Assembly: GCA_003650125.1 (NCBI GenBank)
Contig: QNFX01000001.1
Coordinates: 1 to 64,000 of the forward strand
DNA: 64,000 bases
Direction: 5' to 3'
Origin: Campylobacterota bacterium
GTDB lineage: Bacteria > Bdellovibrionota > Bacteriovoracia > Bacteriovoracales > Bacteriovoracaceae
How positions within the stretch are numbered: position 1 is the stretch's first letter; every line of letters starts with the position of its first letter. A program made the translations under genes and the position numbers. The notes under the pieces are model-generated. The model was not told where the DNA came from, did not search any database, and was given only the letters and a program-made list of their open reading frames with translations. Below are positions 62,384-64,000 of this stretch, piece after piece.

Positions 62384-63346
62384 AAGTGCCATTTCCTTGG
62401 CAAAATAAGTTAACACCATATCACAGCCTGCTCTTTTAAAACTCGTTAGCATTTCCACCATACATTTTTCTGAGTCAAGCCAGCCCTTTTCAGCGGCCGC
62501 TTTAATCATGGCATACTCTCCACTCACGTTGTAAGCAGCTATGGGTAGATTGCTAGCTTCTCTAAGCTTTGCGATTATATCTAAATAGGGAAGGCCTGGT
62601 TTAACCATTAAAATATCGGCCCCCTCTTTTTCATCTAGGAGTGCCTCTCTAATGGCCTCACGAGAATTAGAAAAGTCCATTTGATAGGTTTTTTTATCTC
62701 CACTTTTAGGAGCTGAATCAAGTGCATCTCTAAAGGGCCCATAAAAACTGGAGGCATATTTAGAGGAATAACTCATGATGGAGACCCCTTGAAAACTCTC
62801 CTGATCTAGGGCCGATCTTATAAAACCAACACGGCCATCCATCATATCCGATGGGCCTATAATATCTGATCCTGCTTGGGCCTGAGTAATCGCCATACTT
62901 GCTAAAATCTCAAGAGTCTGATCATTAACGATCTCTCCTGTCTTGGGGTCAACAAAACCATCATGTCCATCACTTGAATAAGGGTCCATCGCCACATCGG
63001 TCATTACCATCATGTCTGGACAGGCATCTTTAATCGCCTTAATTGCCTGCGGATAAAGTCCATTAGGGTTGGTAGATTCTTTTGCCCAAGAATCTTTAAG
63101 CACTTCATCAATAGCAGGAAAAAGTGAAATACACTTTATCCCTAAATTGTGGAGTTCTTTAACCTCTTTCACTAGAATATCCACACTAAATCTAAACTGT
63201 CCTGGCATGGAACTAATAGGATCTTTTATGCCTGTGCCTCCAAGGACAAAAAGAGGGGCGATGAGATCATTTGCAGTTACGATATTCTCCCTGACAAGAG
63301 ATCTGATCGCTTCATTTTTACGGTTTCTTCGAGGTCTTATTTTCAT
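62372..63346 (-). CDS. hemB: Delta-aminolevulinic acid dehydratase
   Basis: The start is set at 63346 (MKIRPRRNRKN), which gives 324 aa, the usual length; an upstream frame start at 63388 overlaps sufE. Active-site lysines are in SYSSKYASSFYG and ILMVKPGLPY. In place of the three-Cys zinc site there is DVAMDPYSSDGHDG, the form of the magnesium/potassium-dependent type. It joins two aminolevulinate molecules to porphobilinogen. 13 bases after sufE. Confidence 0.95.
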   Translation of the reverse strand: MKIRPRRNRKNEAIRSLVRENIVTANDLIAPLFVLGGTGIKDPISSMPGQFRFSVDILVKEVKELHNLGIKCISLFPAIDEVLKDSWAKESTNPNGLYPQAIKAIKDACPDMMVMTDVAMDPYSSDGHDGFVDPKTGEIVNDQTLEILASMAITQAQAGSDIIGPSDMMDGRVGFIRSALDQESFQGVSIMSYSSKYASSFYGPFRDALDSAPKSGDKKTYQMDFSNSREAIREALLDEKEGADILMVKPGLPYLDIIAKLREASNLPIAAYNVSGEYAMIKAAAEKGWLDSEKCMVEMLTSFKRAGCDMVLTYFAKEMALLSR

Positions 63347-63359
63347 GAAAGGGATATTT

Positions 63360-63779
63360 CTACATTTGGGTCTTAAAGGCAATAGCATATAGTGAAATTT
63401 GCTTGAGCATGGCCGAAAGGCCGTTAGAACGGCTCATAGAGAGGTGTTCACGAAGTCCGATATCTTCTAAAAAAGTGGGCCTGGTAGCGAGAATTTCATC
63501 TGGAGAAGAGCCTGAATAGACATAAAGGAGTAGCGCCACCACTCCTCTCACAATAGCGGCATCACTATCTCCTTGAAAGTAGACAACACCATCTTTCATC
63601 TCAGCGTGAAACCAGACTTTTGACTGACATCCCTTTACCAGAAATTTATCTTCCTTATAGGAATCACCTAAATTATCGAGGGCCTTCCCTTTTTGAATAA
63701 TATGCTTATATTTATCTTCCCAGGAATCTATCTCTTTGAATTCATTGACCAAAGTATCTACTCTGCTGGAAATTTCCAT
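63360..63779 (-). CDS. sufE: Cysteine desulfuration protein SufE
   Basis: 139 aa. Active Cys51 in VKGCQSKVW, with the usual LVNEFKEIDSWEDKYKHII start and SFLEDIGL-like end (TFLEDIGLREHLS). It accepts sulfur from SufS for iron-sulfur clusters. The upstream gene (63841) is on the same strand but 62 bases away. Confidence 0.95.
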   Translation of the reverse strand: MEISSRVDTLVNEFKEIDSWEDKYKHIIQKGKALDNLGDSYKEDKFLVKGCQSKVWFHAEMKDGVVYFQGDSDAAIVRGVVALLLYVYSGSSPDEILATRPTFLEDIGLREHLSMSRSNGLSAMLKQISLYAIAFKTQM

Positions 63780-63840
63780 AATTTGCTCCTAAATTTTTCA
63801 ATAATTATTATAACATTTTAGAGGCAACCGCAAGAAATCA

Positions 63841-64000
63841 CTATCTTTTAAGCTTCCAAAAAAAATGAATTAAATAGATAAAAGGTCGAATCATATTGGT
63901 AAGTATTGGGCCGAGTCTAGGATTTTTAAAAACTTGAACAAGTAAAATAGGTGAACTGCGATAATAGGCACGAACCATTTGTTTGCCGATAGTGCTCCTT
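63841..64000 (-). CDS. C-terminal end of a gene cut by the right window edge
   Basis: About 52 residues, from 64000 down to a TAG at 63841. It includes a segment VRAYYRSSPILL and a hydrophobic end (RPFIYLIHFFWKLKR). R-x-Y-Y-R-x-SP is seen at the end of bacterial proteins with a Cys-rich, membrane-bound tail, but the piece is too short to name. Confidence 0.5.
   Translation of the reverse strand, partial: RSTIGKQMVRAYYRSSPILLVQVFKNPRLGPILTNMIRPFIYLIHFFWKLKR

Noticed and set aside
1-64000. CRISPR array or restriction or phage genes
   Set aside because: No regularly spaced direct repeats and no such genes are visible on either strand.

Overview
The window is 64 kb of low-GC, gene-dense bacterial chromosome that looks like a Gram-negative predator of the Bdellovibrionota (Bacteriovorax/Halobacteriovorax-like). 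This is an inference from the AT-rich composition, the many secreted hydrolases and lipoproteins, outer-membrane barrels, two S1/P1 nucleases, a lipoprotein with cadherin-like, FnIII and FGE-like parts, and the Gld-like ABC cluster. No rRNA or species marker is present. The only tRNA is tRNA-Cys(GCA).

Region 1 (about 89-16660) is an island of secreted proteins. Five genes (784, 3258, 8764, 11386, 13346) share an almost identical signal peptide and a six-cysteine N-terminal module of about 90 residues. Four continue into a chymotrypsin-fold serine protease with His, Asp and Ser in place. The fifth (11386) carries an unrelated, unrecognised C-terminal domain. Each protease is followed by secreted companion genes of two types. 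Proteases A and B are each followed by one protein of about 290 aa with four conserved cysteines. Proteases C and E are each followed by a translationally coupled pair of paralogues of about 120 aa. Promoters are shared (extended -10 TGGTANAAT); two copies are identical over 81 bp but differ in an inverted repeat just upstream of the -10. A secreted, degenerate RING-finger-like protein lies at the left end and an S1/P1 nuclease at the right end. An IS66-family element (6243-8628) with an unusual inverted tnpA-like gene has landed next to a frameshifted XRE regulator, whose intact paralogue lies at 16730-17083.

Region 2 (16.7-19.1 kb) holds two XRE regulators with repeat-rich upstream DNA, a hairpin-rich non-coding stretch, tRNA-Cys with its terminator, and an HU/IHF gene. 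Region 3 (19.1-26.3 kb) has a large lipoprotein gene, then the conserved queA-tgt-yajC-secD-secF cluster on the minus strand, with tatA inserted between yajC and secD.

Region 4 (26.4-45.5 kb) is mostly cell envelope, on the minus strand. It contains a 1590-aa lipoprotein, a Gld-like ABC operon ending in a membrane-anchored Hsp20 protein, an operon of a helical periplasmic protein, an outer-membrane barrel and a lipoprotein, and a TolC-RND pair without an adaptor gene. Region 5 (45.6-64 kb) mixes housekeeping and envelope genes: a ClpB-like disaggregase behind a sigma-32-type promoter, a YggS-like protein, glpX, a PilZ-like protein, pgsA, serB, a large coiled-coil membrane protein, an MscS channel, a second S1/P1 nuclease, a conserved uncharacterised protein, hemB and sufE.

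The strongest candidate for an undescribed system is the protease-companion cassette array. My working hypothesis is a family of secreted hydrolases delivered or matured through one shared N-terminal module, with small secreted partners that may be inhibitors or chaperones. The shared module, the companions and the promoter repeats are seen in the sequence; their function is inferred.
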